DNA of 50,231 nt, taken from NCBI RefSeq assembly GCF_000568255.1, contig NZ_KK037166.1, positions 9,355,492 through 9,405,722 on the forward strand. Reading direction: 5' to 3'. Each line of letters opens with the position of its first letter. Within the stretch, counting starts at the first letter, position 1. The notes under the pieces are model-generated. The model ran no database searches and was not told where the DNA came from. It saw only the letters and a program-made list of their open reading frames with translations. Of the stretch, positions 20,897 to 29,034 are shown one piece after another. The position numbers were made by a program, and so were the translations under genes. This DNA is from Kutzneria sp. 744 (GTDB lineage: Bacteria > Actinomycetota > Actinomycetes > Mycobacteriales > Pseudonocardiaceae).

Positions 20897-22327
20897 GTGG
20901 CCGAGAAAACCGTCTTCACCAACCTCGTCAACGGCGAGCGGATCGGCGCGGCCGACGGTCGCACCCTCGACGTCGTCGATCCGTCGACCGGAGACGTGTA
21001 CGCGACCTCCCCGCTGTCCGCGCCGGCCGACGTCGATGCCGCCTTCGCCGCGGCCGGCGCCGCCTTCGAGACCTGGCGCGACACCACCCCCGCGCAGCGG
21101 CAGCTGGCGCTGCTCAAGATCGCCGACGCCATCGAGGCCCGGGCCGACGAGTTCGTGCGCGTCGAGTCGGCCGACACCGGCAAGCCGCTCGCCCTCACGG
21201 CGTCCGAGGAACTTCCGCCCTGCGTGGACCAGTTCCGGTTCTTCGCCGGCGCCGCCCGGATGCTGGAGGGCCGGTCGGCCGGCGAGTACCTGGCCGGGCA
21301 CACCTCGTACGTGCGACGCGAGCCGGTCGGCGTGTGCGCGCAGGTCACACCGTGGAACTACCCGCTGATGATGGCCGTGTGGAAGATCGCCCCGGCCCTG
21401 GCCGCCGGCAACACCGTCGTGCTCAAGCCGTCCGACACCACGCCGGCGTCCACGACGCTGATGGCCGAGGTCGCCGCCGAGTTCCTGCCGCCGGGCGTGT
21501 TCAACGTGATCTGCGGCGACCGGGACACCGGCCGGGCGCTGGTGTCGCACGACCGTCCGGACATGGTGTCGATCACCGGCTCGGTGCGGGCGGGCATGGA
21601 GGTCGCCTCGGCCGCCGCCGTCGACCTGAAGCGGACGCACCTGGAACTCGGCGGCAAGGCGCCGGTCCTGGTGTTCGCCGACGCCGACCTGGAGGCGGCC
21701 GCGGCCGGCATCGCCGCCGCCGGCTACTTCAACGCCGGGCAGGACTGCACCGCCGCCACCCGCGTGATCGTCGACGCTTCCGTGTATGAGGAGTTCGCGG
21801 CCCTGCTGGCCGCCGAGGCGCGGTCGTGCCGCACCGGCGCGCCGACCGAGGACGTGACCTACGGGCCGCTGAACAACGCCGGCCAGCTGGCCCGGGTCGG
21901 TGGCTTCATCGACCGGCTGCCCGCGCACGCGTCGGTGCTGGCCGGTGGTTCCGTGGTGGGCGACCGTGGCTACTTCTACGCCCCCACAGTGGTTTCCGGG
22001 CTTCGGCAGGACGACGAGATCATCCAGAACGAGGTGTTCGGGCCGGTGATCACCGTGCAGTCCTTTGTGGACGAGGGCGAGGCGGTGGCCATGGCCAACG
22101 GCGTCAAGTACGGCCTGGCCTCCAGCGTCTGGACCCGCGACCACGGCCGGGCCATGCGGATGGCCAAGCGCCTCGACTTCGGCTGCGTGTGGATCAACAC
22201 CCACATTCCCATCGTGTCGGAGATGCCCCACGGCGGCTTCAAGCACTCCGGCCACGGCAAGGACCTCTCCCTGTACAGCCTGGAGGACTACACCCGCATC
22301 AAGCACGTCATGTCCTCCCACGACTGA
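20897..22327 (+). CDS. aldehyde dehydrogenase, likely aminobutyraldehyde-type
   Basis: 476-aa NAD(P)-dependent aldehyde dehydrogenase. Catalytic motifs: Asn in TPWNYP, Glu in LELGGK and Cys in NAGQDCTAA. The EVFGPVITVQSF and SEMPHGGFKHSGHGKD segments are typical of the gamma-aminobutyraldehyde/betaine aldehyde group. The GTG at 20897 lies 8 nt after GGAAGGA; an upstream GTG at 20876 is possible but overlaps that site. Divergent from the amine permease, it probably oxidises the aldehyde made by the aminotransferase at 17331-18722. It is a different lineage from the ALDH at 7090. Confidence 0.88.
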   Translation: MAEKTVFTNLVNGERIGAADGRTLDVVDPSTGDVYATSPLSAPADVDAAFAAAGAAFETWRDTTPAQRQLALLKIADAIEARADEFVRVESADTGKPLALTASEELPPCVDQFRFFAGAARMLEGRSAGEYLAGHTSYVRREPVGVCAQVTPWNYPLMMAVWKIAPALAAGNTVVLKPSDTTPASTTLMAEVAAEFLPPGVFNVICGDRDTGRALVSHDRPDMVSITGSVRAGMEVASAAAVDLKRTHLELGGKAPVLVFADADLEAAAAGIAAAGYFNAGQDCTAATRVIVDASVYEEFAALLAAEARSCRTGAPTEDVTYGPLNNAGQLARVGGFIDRLPAHASVLAGGSVVGDRGYFYAPTVVSGLRQDDEIIQNEVFGPVITVQSFVDEGEAVAMANGVKYGLASSVWTRDHGRAMRMAKRLDFGCVWINTHIPIVSEMPHGGFKHSGHGKDLSLYSLEDYTRIKHVMSSHD

Positions 22328-22371
22328 CCCAACCCCAACCCCGCCCGCCTCCCCATCCACCCACCCCCCCG
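22328..22371 (-). other. G-rich tract with quadruplex potential
   Basis: The plus strand here is almost only C and A with at least six C3+ runs, so the minus strand has repeated G3-G7 runs with loops of 1-5 nt. It begins at the ALDH stop and lies beyond the convergent BTAD gene's 3' end. It could form a G-quadruplex in the minus-strand transcript; no function is shown. Confidence 0.4.
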
Positions 22372-22377
22372 CTTTTT

Positions 22378-22430
22378 CGCCACATGTGGTCCATATGCGG
22401 CGCTGGGAGTCGAATGTGCGCCACATGTGG
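22378..22430. repeat. direct repeat pair CGCCACATGTGG
   Basis: Identical 12-mers at 22378-22389 and 22419-22430, each containing the palindrome CCACATGTGG, and each followed by a similar CAT(A)T-GCGG tail. They lie between two convergent genes (ALDH stop 22327, BTAD stop 22458), so they are not in a promoter position for either. Confidence 0.7.
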
Positions 22431-22457
22431 CATTTGCGGAGGCGAAGGCGGGCGGGG

Positions 22458-23150
22458 TCAGACGGCGGCGGTGGCCAGGGTCTGGTGGATGAGGGAGCGG
22501 ATCATGGGGGAGGGGGCGACGCCGAGCTCCCGGGCCAGCAGGGCGCGGTAGTGCTGGTACGTCGACAGCGCCTCGGCGACGTTGCCCTCGGCCAGATGGA
22601 CCTCGACGGCCAGGCGGTACGGGCTTTCCCGCAGCGGGTCGGCCCGCACCGCCGCCAGCGCCGCCTCCAGGGCGTCGCCATGCCGGGCGGCCCGCAGGCA
22701 GGCGGCGGCGAAGCCCTCCACCGTGTGCAGATACAGCTGGCGCAGGCGTTCCCGCTCCACCGGCACCCACTCGTCGTACCAGCCCGGCAGCAGTTCGTGC
22801 GGGCCCAGCAGCAGGCTCGTCGGCAGGTCGACGCCGCCCTGCCGGGACATCTGCACCAGCTCACGGACGTCCAGGCCCAGCGTCGGCTCCAGGGAGATCC
22901 CGTCGCCGCTGACCCGAACCGTCGGCACCGGCAGCTGCTGGAGCCGCCACAGGGCCGTCCGCAGGCTGGCCAGCGCCTTGCCCTCGCCGCCCTCCGGCCA
23001 CAGCAGCCCCACCGCCGTGTTCCGGTTCGTGTCCCGCCGCAACGCCACCAGCGCCAGCAGCCTCTGCTGCGCCCTCGGCACCACCAGCTCCCGGCCCGCC
23101 ACCGTCAACGCGAAGCCGTCAAGCAGGGACAGACGCGCGGTGCCGGACAT
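22458..23150 (-). CDS. BTAD-domain transcriptional regulator (SARP-like, short)
   Basis: 230-aa protein with an N-terminal winged-helix-like part (ARLSLLDGFALTVAGRELVV..., about residues 4-75) and a C-terminal bacterial transcriptional activation domain (about 95-225, with LLPGWYDEWVPVERERLRQLYL and AVRADPLRESPYRLAVEVHL). This is the SARP-type activator core without ATPase or TPR extension. It lies 280 nt downstream of the P450 gene on the same strand, separated by a long hairpin. The target is unknown; the P450 is the nearest candidate. The ATG at 23150 begins MSGTARLS. Confidence 0.85.
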   Translation of the reverse strand: MSGTARLSLLDGFALTVAGRELVVPRAQQRLLALVALRRDTNRNTAVGLLWPEGGEGKALASLRTALWRLQQLPVPTVRVSGDGISLEPTLGLDVRELVQMSRQGGVDLPTSLLLGPHELLPGWYDEWVPVERERLRQLYLHTVEGFAAACLRAARHGDALEAALAAVRADPLRESPYRLAVEVHLAEGNVAEALSTYQHYRALLARELGVAPSPMIRSLIHQTLATAAV

Positions 23151-23277
23151 GCAGTACCCCCGAAAGCTCAGCCGTTCTACGCCGCCATGGTCACCCACAA
23201 CGACAGGCGTCATTGCTGCGCAACGGCGATACCACCCGAAGGGGCAGTGTCTAATTGCGCCGCCTTCGGCGTCGCGT

Positions 23278-23410
23278 GCTCGGCCCCCCTTAAGCCCCTG
23301 CCTCGCCCTTGCTGGATTTTTCGAGGCCCGCGTCGGCTCAGTGGTGGGCGAGTTGGGGGGGCGGACCTCGAAAAATCCAGCGACCGGGCGAAGCAGGGGC
23401 GGGGCCGAGC
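23278..23410. repeat. long imperfect inverted repeat
   Basis: Left arm 23278-23331 and right arm 23361-23410 pair over about 50 bp with a few mismatches and a 4-nt bulge. Both contain GCTGGATTTTTCGAGG (or its complement) and a GCCCCTGC block, with a 29-nt loop. It lies 20 nt after the P450 stop and about 130 nt before the BTAD start. It could act as a terminator or be a mobile hairpin unit; no transposase is present. Confidence 0.75.
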
Positions 23411-23430
23411 GGTCTGCTGTGTTGGCGGTG

Positions 23431-24681
23431 TCAGCGCTTGAGGGAGTAGCGCAGGGGGAGGCGCTTGAGGCCGCCGACGAAGTTCGTTGCCGCCAAGGCG
23501 GGCTGGCCGGCTAGGGCGAGGGTGTCCAGGCGGGGCAACAACTCCTGGAGGAAGGCGGCGATCTCCATCTTGGCCAGGGCGGCGCCCAGGCAGTAGTGGA
23601 CGCCGAAGCCGAAGGCGAGGTGCTTGTTGGGGGTGCGGGCCACGTCGAAGGAGAACGGGTCCTCGAAGACGTCCTCGTCACGGTTGCCCGAGGGGTAGGA
23701 CAGCAACAGCGAGTCGCCGGCACGGATGCGCACGCCGCGCAGGGTGTAGTCCTCGGTGGCGGTACGCATGAACGACGTCACGGGCGTGGTCCAGCGGATG
23801 ATCTCGTCCACGGCGGCGGGCACGAGACCCGGGTCGGCCTGGAGGCGGCGCAGCTGGTCGGGGTGCTCGGCCAGGGCCTGGATGCCGCCGGCCTGCGCGC
23901 CGCTGGTGGTGTCGTGGCCGGCGGTGGCGATGATGATGAAGTACGAGATGGTGTCCTGGTCGCTGAGGTGCTCGCCGTCCACCCGGGCGTTGGCGATCGT
24001 GGACGCGATGTCCTCGGTGGGACGGGCCCGGCGCTGGACGGCCAGCTTGCCGAAGTAGGCGAACAGGTCCTCGACCACGGCGACGACCGCCGCCGGATCC
24101 ATGTCGCGGGCCTTGTCCGGATCGGCGTTGCCGAACAGCTCCTGCGTCAGCGTGCGCATGAAGGCGAAGTCGCTCTCGGGCAGGCCCAGCAGCGACAGGA
24201 TGACGTACAGCGGGTAGTCCATGCTGATCTGCGCCGCGAAATCGCACTCGCCGCCCAGCGCGGCCATGCGGTCGACGTGGCGCTTGGCCAGCTCGCGCAC
24301 CCGCGACTCCAGATGGCGCATTGCCTTGGGACGGAACCAGTCCGCGCCGATCGCGCGCAGCAGCCGGTGCTCGCGGCCGTCGATGTGCACGAGCGAGCGC
24401 ACCGCCCGGCCCGCCTGCGCCATCCGCTCGATCTGGTCGTCCAGCTCGATCGGGCCGAGCACCGTGCGCGGCGCGTTGAGGAACCGGTCGGGCTCGCGCT
24501 CGATCTCCATGATGTCCGCGTGCCGCGTCACCGCCCAGAAGGGCCGATATCCCGGCGCTTCCACCCGGTGCACCGGCGATTCCCGCCGCAGTAGCGACAG
24601 TCCCTCATGTAGCCCCTCGTTGTCCATGTAGGACCTGGGCTCCGCCAGCATCAGGCCGGCCGCTTCCACTGCGCTGGTCAT
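23431..24681 (-). CDS. cytochrome P450
   Basis: 416-aa heme monooxygenase. The I-helix motif ATAGHDTTS, ExxR in DEIIRW and the heme loop FGFGVHYCLGAALAKME with Cys364 as ligand are all present. No membrane anchor is seen, so it is soluble as in other bacterial P450s and needs external redox partners; none is next to it. The ATG at 24681 (MTSAVEAAGL) is preferred over a GTG four codons upstream because GGGGAAC lies about 6 nt before it. Divergent from the LuxR gene at 24960. The organisation resembles P450s acting on steroids or secondary metabolites, but the substrate cannot be read. Confidence 0.93.
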   Translation of the reverse strand: MTSAVEAAGLMLAEPRSYMDNEGLHEGLSLLRRESPVHRVEAPGYRPFWAVTRHADIMEIEREPDRFLNAPRTVLGPIELDDQIERMAQAGRAVRSLVHIDGREHRLLRAIGADWFRPKAMRHLESRVRELAKRHVDRMAALGGECDFAAQISMDYPLYVILSLLGLPESDFAFMRTLTQELFGNADPDKARDMDPAAVVAVVEDLFAYFGKLAVQRRARPTEDIASTIANARVDGEHLSDQDTISYFIIIATAGHDTTSGAQAGGIQALAEHPDQLRRLQADPGLVPAAVDEIIRWTTPVTSFMRTATEDYTLRGVRIRAGDSLLLSYPSGNRDEDVFEDPFSFDVARTPNKHLAFGFGVHYCLGAALAKMEIAAFLQELLPRLDTLALAGQPALAATNFVGGLKRLPLRYSLKR

Positions 24682-24959
24682 CCGGTTCCCCACCGCTCAC
24701 AGAATTCCGGTCACGACACCAGCGACCTTAGGACCATCGCCTGGTCGGTGGACGGGTCAGCGCGCGATCGGGCAGCAAGGTTCCGGCGCACGGCCGGGCG
24801 AGGCCCGCCACTCGGCGCATACATACAGTAGAAAAGAAAGTCGCCGGTGATCTGATCCGGTGATAGACGCGTATTCCGAGATTACCGCATGTGATCGGGA
24901 CTGACTGGTGGGTCACGCCAGGTATCGCAATTGGCGCAATGCGTGAGAGTATCCGGCCC

Positions 24960-25598
24960 ATGTACCACCGCCGCCCAGTCCTGATCGTGGGGTTTTCCCC
25001 GCTCACCCGAATCGGACTGGCGCGAGTGTTGTCCCGACTGCCCGAGGTGGGTCCGGTGAGCGCGGCGGCGTCGACGGCGGCGGCCGTGCGGTTCGCGGGA
25101 CGCAATCCGACAGGCATGGCCGTGGTCGACCAGGCGGCGGACCCCGGTTTCACCCTCGTTCGGGCGCTGAGCAGCGGTTATTCGGCGTGCCCGGTGGTGG
25201 TGCTGCTGACCCCGTCCGGTCACGCCGACGAGGACGCCCGGTTCGCGTTCGGGCAGGGAGCACGGGCGGTGGCCCTGGCCACGGCTTCGGCCAGCTATCT
25301 GCACCAGGTGCTCTCCGGCGTTTACCTCGGCGTCCCGATACAGTCGAACGGCGAGGCTTCGGCCGTCGACCAGAAACGAAGCCACGCCCTGTCCCAGCGG
25401 GAAAGGGAAATCCTCGCGTTGATCGCGGAAGGCATGAGCAGCCGCTCGATCGCGGAACGGCTCGTGGTGTCGGTGGAAACGGTCCGCTCGCACGCGAAGA
25501 ACATCATCCGCAAGCTGGAGGCCAACGGCCGCGCGGAAGCAGTGTCCATCGCCTACCGCACAGGAATCCTAGATTCGGACGCTGTCCCGCTGGCCTGA
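24960..25598 (+). CDS. NarL/LuxR-type regulator with degenerate receiver domain
   Basis: 212-aa protein: receiver-like domain (about residues 6-125) and C-terminal LuxR HTH (about 142-205, SQREREILALIAEGMSSRSIAERL). The receiver lacks the usual acidic pair (VLIVGF instead of VLIVDD) and the conserved lysine, but keeps an Asp at the phosphorylation position (D57). It is probably not controlled by a conventional kinase; none is adjacent. The ATG at 24960 is chosen to start at the first conserved strand; a longer reading from 24891 has no ribosome site. Divergent from the P450 across 278 nt. Confidence 0.82.
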   Translation: MYHRRPVLIVGFSPLTRIGLARVLSRLPEVGPVSAAASTAAAVRFAGRNPTGMAVVDQAADPGFTLVRALSSGYSACPVVVLLTPSGHADEDARFAFGQGARAVALATASASYLHQVLSGVYLGVPIQSNGEASAVDQKRSHALSQREREILALIAEGMSSRSIAERLVVSVETVRSHAKNIIRKLEANGRAEAVSIAYRTGILDSDAVPLA

Positions 25599-25631
25599 AC
25601 CAGCTGCACGGTCGACTGCCGCCCCTGGCAC

Positions 25632-25651
25632 GAAGTACTGAACCGTGCTTC
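25632..25651. promoter_or_regulatory. candidate TetR operator
   Basis: Inverted repeat GAAGTAC (25632-25638) and GTGCTTC (25645-25651), one mismatch, 6-bp spacer, ending 9 nt before the TetR start. Size and place fit an autoregulatory TetR site. Confidence 0.5.
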
Positions 25652-25660
25652 ACTCCTTGA

Positions 25661-26272
25661 GTGCCCTACCGACGCACACCTCAGGTGCAGGCTCGGCTGG
25701 ACGCCCAGCGCGAGGCGCTGCTGGCGGCGGCCGTGGCCCTGCTGTCCGAACAGGGATACGCGGGTTGCTCGGTCGTCGGGGTGGCGGCCAGGGCCGGCGT
25801 CTCGACGGGCAGCGTCTACCGGTACTTCCCGGGCAAGGCGGAGCTGGTCGTGGAGGTGTTCCGGGGCCTGGTCGGCCGCGAGGTGCAGGCGGTGGAGCAG
25901 GCGGCCGACGGCCCGGGTGACCTGATCGACCGGGTGGTGGCGATCGTGGAGACCTTCGCCAACCGAGCCCTGAAGGCGCCGCGGCTGGCTTTCGCGCTGC
26001 TGGCGGAGCCGGTGGACGCCCCGGTGGAGGCCGAGCGCCTGGTGTTCCGGCAGGTGTTCCAACAGGCCTTCGCCCGGCACGTCACGGAGGCGGTCAAGGC
26101 GGGGGTGCTGCCGCCGCAGGAGGCCGCGATCACGGCCGCCGCCCTGGTCGGGGCGGTGGCGGAGGTGCTGGTGGGTCCGCTGTCGGCGGGCGTGGCGAGC
26201 GCCGACACCGTGCCGAATCTCGTTCGTTTCACCCTTCGCGCCCTGGGAGCCGACGATGCCGCCCACTCATGA
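25661..26272 (+). CDS. TetR/AcrR-family transcriptional regulator
   Basis: 203-aa repressor-type protein: N-terminal HTH (about residues 14-60, LLAAAVALLSEQGYAGCSVVGVAARAGVSTGSVYRYFPGKAELV) and an alpha-helical ligand domain. The GTG at 25661 is read as Met; there is little space for a ribosome site. It overlaps the acyl-CoA dehydrogenase start by 17 nt, so the two are co-transcribed and the regulator probably responds to an acyl-CoA or fatty acid. A candidate operator lies just upstream. Confidence 0.92.
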   Translation: MPYRRTPQVQARLDAQREALLAAAVALLSEQGYAGCSVVGVAARAGVSTGSVYRYFPGKAELVVEVFRGLVGREVQAVEQAADGPGDLIDRVVAIVETFANRALKAPRLAFALLAEPVDAPVEAERLVFRQVFQQAFARHVTEAVKAGVLPPQEAAITAAALVGAVAEVLVGPLSAGVASADTVPNLVRFTLRALGADDAAHS

Positions 26273-27872
26273 GGTCACCAACCAGGTCCCGCCGCTGGTG
26301 GGCCACGACGTCGCGGCGCACGCGTCGCTGATCGCGGGCCTGCGGCGGGAAGGCGCGGCCTGGGTCGAGCCGGAGCTGCACGAGCTGGGCCGCCTGGCCG
26401 GCAGCGCGCGGGCCCAGGAGTGGGGCCGGGGCGCCAACGCCAATCCGCCGGTGCTGCGCACGCACGACCGCTACGGCAACCGCATCGACGAGGTGGACTT
26501 CCACCCGTACTGGCACGAGCTGATGACTGTCGGCGTCGAGCACGGCCTTCAGGGTGCGGCCTGGCGGGACGACCGGTCCGGCGCGCACGTGGCGCGGGCG
26601 GCGAAGTTCTTCGTGTGGAGCCAGGTCGAGGCCGGCCACACGTGCCCGCTGGCGATGACGTACGCGGCGATTCCCGCGCTGCGGCACAACAAGGAGCTGG
26701 CCGAGCGGTACGAACCGTTGCTGGCGGCCAAGATCTACGACTACGGCCTGCGTGAGCCGAGCACCAAGCGCGGCCTGATCGCCGGCATGTCGATGACGGA
26801 GAAGCAGGGCGGCTCGGACGTCCGCGCCAACACGACGACCGCGACGCCCAGCGCCGACGGGACCTACGTCATCCGCGGCCACAAGTGGTTCACGTCCGCG
26901 CCGATGTCGGACATGTTCCTCACGCTGGCCCAGGCCCCGGGCGGCCTGTCCTGCTTCCTGCTGCCCCGGGTCCTGCCCGACGGCGCCCGCAACGCGATCC
27001 ATCTCCAGCGGCTGAAGGACAAGCTGGGCAACAAGTCCAACGCCTCCTCCGAGATCGAGTACGACGACGCGATCGGCTGGCTCGTCGGCGAGGAGGGCCG
27101 GGGCGTGCCGACCATCATCGAGATGGTCAACAACACCCGCCTCGACTGCGTGATCGGCAGCGCCGCCGGCATGCGCGCGGGCGTCATGCAGGCGGTGCAC
27201 CACGCCAGCCACCGCAGCGCCTTCGGTAAGCGGCTGGTCGACCAGCCGCTGATGGCCAACGTGCTGGCCGACCTCACGGTCGAGGCCGAGGCTGCGCTGG
27301 TGGTGATGCTGCGACTGGCCGGCGCGACCGACCGTGACGAGACGGCGTTCCGTCGCCTCGCGCTGGCGGTGACCAAGTACTGGGTGTGCAAGCGGGCCCC
27401 GATGCACGCTGCCGAGGCGCTGGAATGCCTGGGCGGCAACGGTTACGTCGAGGAAAGCGGCATGCCCATGCTGTACCGGGAGGCGCCGCTGCCCTCGATC
27501 TGGGAGGGCTCCGGCAACGTGGCGGTGCTGGACGCCTTGCGGGCCATGGCCCGCCAGCCCGAGTCAGTGGAGGCGTTCTTCGGCGAGGTGGAGCTGGCCG
27601 CCGGCGCGGACGCCCGCCTGGACCGCTCGATCGAGTTGCTGCGCAAGGACTTGTCCGACCTGAACGACATCGAGTTCCGGGCCCGCCGCCTGGTCGAGTC
27701 GATGGCGTTGGTGCTCCAGGGATCGCTGCTGGTGCGGCACGGCAACCCGGCCGTCGCCGACGCCTTCTGCGCCTCGCGGCTGGGCGAGGACTGGGGCATC
27801 GCGCTGGGCACGCTTCCGTCCGGTGTGGACAGTCGCGAGATCATCACGAGCTCGTGGACGGAACCCCGCTGA
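26256..27872 (+). CDS. AidB-like acyl-CoA dehydrogenase
   Basis: 538-aa flavoprotein, the length of E. coli AidB (about 540 aa) rather than the 380-aa classical enzymes. AidB-type features: the N-terminal extension ending NPPVLRTHDRYGNRIDEVDFHP, GMSMTEKQGGSDVRANTT, the KLGNKSNASSEIEY segment and PLPSIWEGSGNV. It may oxidise branched acyl-CoA or act in alkylation response; both are family roles. The ATG at 26256 sits inside the TetR gene (17-nt overlap). The 3' end overlaps the convergent membrane protein gene by 29 nt. Confidence 0.9.
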   Translation: MPPTHEVTNQVPPLVGHDVAAHASLIAGLRREGAAWVEPELHELGRLAGSARAQEWGRGANANPPVLRTHDRYGNRIDEVDFHPYWHELMTVGVEHGLQGAAWRDDRSGAHVARAAKFFVWSQVEAGHTCPLAMTYAAIPALRHNKELAERYEPLLAAKIYDYGLREPSTKRGLIAGMSMTEKQGGSDVRANTTTATPSADGTYVIRGHKWFTSAPMSDMFLTLAQAPGGLSCFLLPRVLPDGARNAIHLQRLKDKLGNKSNASSEIEYDDAIGWLVGEEGRGVPTIIEMVNNTRLDCVIGSAAGMRAGVMQAVHHASHRSAFGKRLVDQPLMANVLADLTVEAEAALVVMLRLAGATDRDETAFRRLALAVTKYWVCKRAPMHAAEALECLGGNGYVEESGMPMLYREAPLPSIWEGSGNVAVLDALRAMARQPESVEAFFGEVELAAGADARLDRSIELLRKDLSDLNDIEFRARRLVESMALVLQGSLLVRHGNPAVADAFCASRLGEDWGIALGTLPSGVDSREIITSSWTEPR

Positions 27873-29034
27873 GTTCGGCGGCCATCCGCGCCCGCACCTG
27901 GGCCACCGCCCGCGAGTGCGCGAACGCCCGCGACACCTGGGCCAGCCACCGGGTTTCCGCGCCCAGGCTGGGATCCACGCGGTGCGGGTCGACCTCGCCG
28001 GCCCGGTAGTCGACGCCGGCTTCGTGGGCGATCACCGCGGCGGCGATCGTCGCCGCCTCGATGGTCGCCTCGCGCCGGGCCGGATGGGTGCCGACGCGAC
28101 GCACCGCGTCCGACGCCCACTCCTGCACGTCCGGGTGGATGTGCCCGCGCAGCGCCAACTGCGCGTCCCGGATCTCGATCACGTGCCGGTACAGCGCGAA
28201 CTCCACGCCGCCCTGCTGCCGGGCGACGGTGCTGAGCGCGATCGCCGGCATCGCCGCGTGCATCGCCGTCCACAACGGTCTGAGCTGCGCGTACCGCCAC
28301 TGGGCACCGAGCCAACGGGCCGGCCCGCTCAGGTACGGGCCCCATGCTGACAGCGTCGCCCCGGCCGCCGAGACCAACACGCACAGGGCCGCCAGCACCG
28401 CCGACACCTCGTCCTCGCTGGTGGTGTTCTGGTGCTGAACCACGGCGATCCAGATGTCGTCGAGCTGCCAGCCCGTCCACGGCACGCCGATCAGCGCGCC
28501 GACGATGATGAGGTGCAGACCGGTGCGCAGCAGGCCCGGCTCGACCAGCCGGGCGAAGCGGCGGATCAGCGTGGCGAAGGTCAGCAGGCCCCAGACCTCG
28601 TAGCAGATCAGCACCACGTTGTAGGCCACGAAGACCCCGACCCCGGCCGAGGTGAACGTGACGACGTCGGTCGAGTACTGGTGCGCGCCGGAGAGGAAGA
28701 ACAGCACCGCGGCCAGCAGCATCGCCGACGCCGTGGCCACCGCGTACCGGCGGCCGCGGACCGCCTTCCGCCGCACGGAGTCGGCGAACTGGATCAGGAA
28801 GCCCAGCGCGGCCATCTTGAGCTCGTCGCTGACCAGGCCGGCGACGGCCGGCAGCGGGGCGGTGATCGCCAACGTCATCACCGCGTCCAGACCGAGCGCG
28901 CCGGCGATGCACACCGCGAAGCCGGCGATGTGCCGCAGGCCCCGCGTCCGCCGATCCGTGCTGGCCAGCCGCACCTTGTAGCAGACGACCATGATCGCCA
29001 CCAGGCAGCCGAGATAGGCCAGGATCTCAATCAT
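27844..29034 (-). CDS. seven-helix membrane protein, MAB_1171c-like
   Basis: 396-aa protein with about seven hydrophobic helices in the first 245 residues (starting IEILAYLGCLVAIMVVCYKV) and a soluble C-terminal part of about 150 residues rich in Arg, Ala and His. It resembles the actinobacterial MAB_1171c putative transporter family, whose function is not established. The ATG at 29034 overlaps the metallopeptidase stop by 8 nt, making it the third gene of an XRE/ImmA operon. A membrane sensor or transporter controlled with the peptidase pair is the reasonable guess. Confidence 0.7.
   Translation of the reverse strand: MIEILAYLGCLVAIMVVCYKVRLASTDRRTRGLRHIAGFAVCIAGALGLDAVMTLAITAPLPAVAGLVSDELKMAALGFLIQFADSVRRKAVRGRRYAVATASAMLLAAVLFFLSGAHQYSTDVVTFTSAGVGVFVAYNVVLICYEVWGLLTFATLIRRFARLVEPGLLRTGLHLIIVGALIGVPWTGWQLDDIWIAVVQHQNTTSEDEVSAVLAALCVLVSAAGATLSAWGPYLSGPARWLGAQWRYAQLRPLWTAMHAAMPAIALSTVARQQGGVEFALYRHVIEIRDAQLALRGHIHPDVQEWASDAVRRVGTHPARREATIEAATIAAAVIAHEAGVDYRAGEVDPHRVDPSLGAETRWLAQVSRAFAHSRAVAQVRARMAAELSGVPSTSS

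Noticed and set aside
22458-24681. A secondary-metabolite gene cluster around the P450 and BTAD regulator
   Set aside because: No synthase, ligase or other biosynthetic core gene is present in the window; only regulators and one P450.
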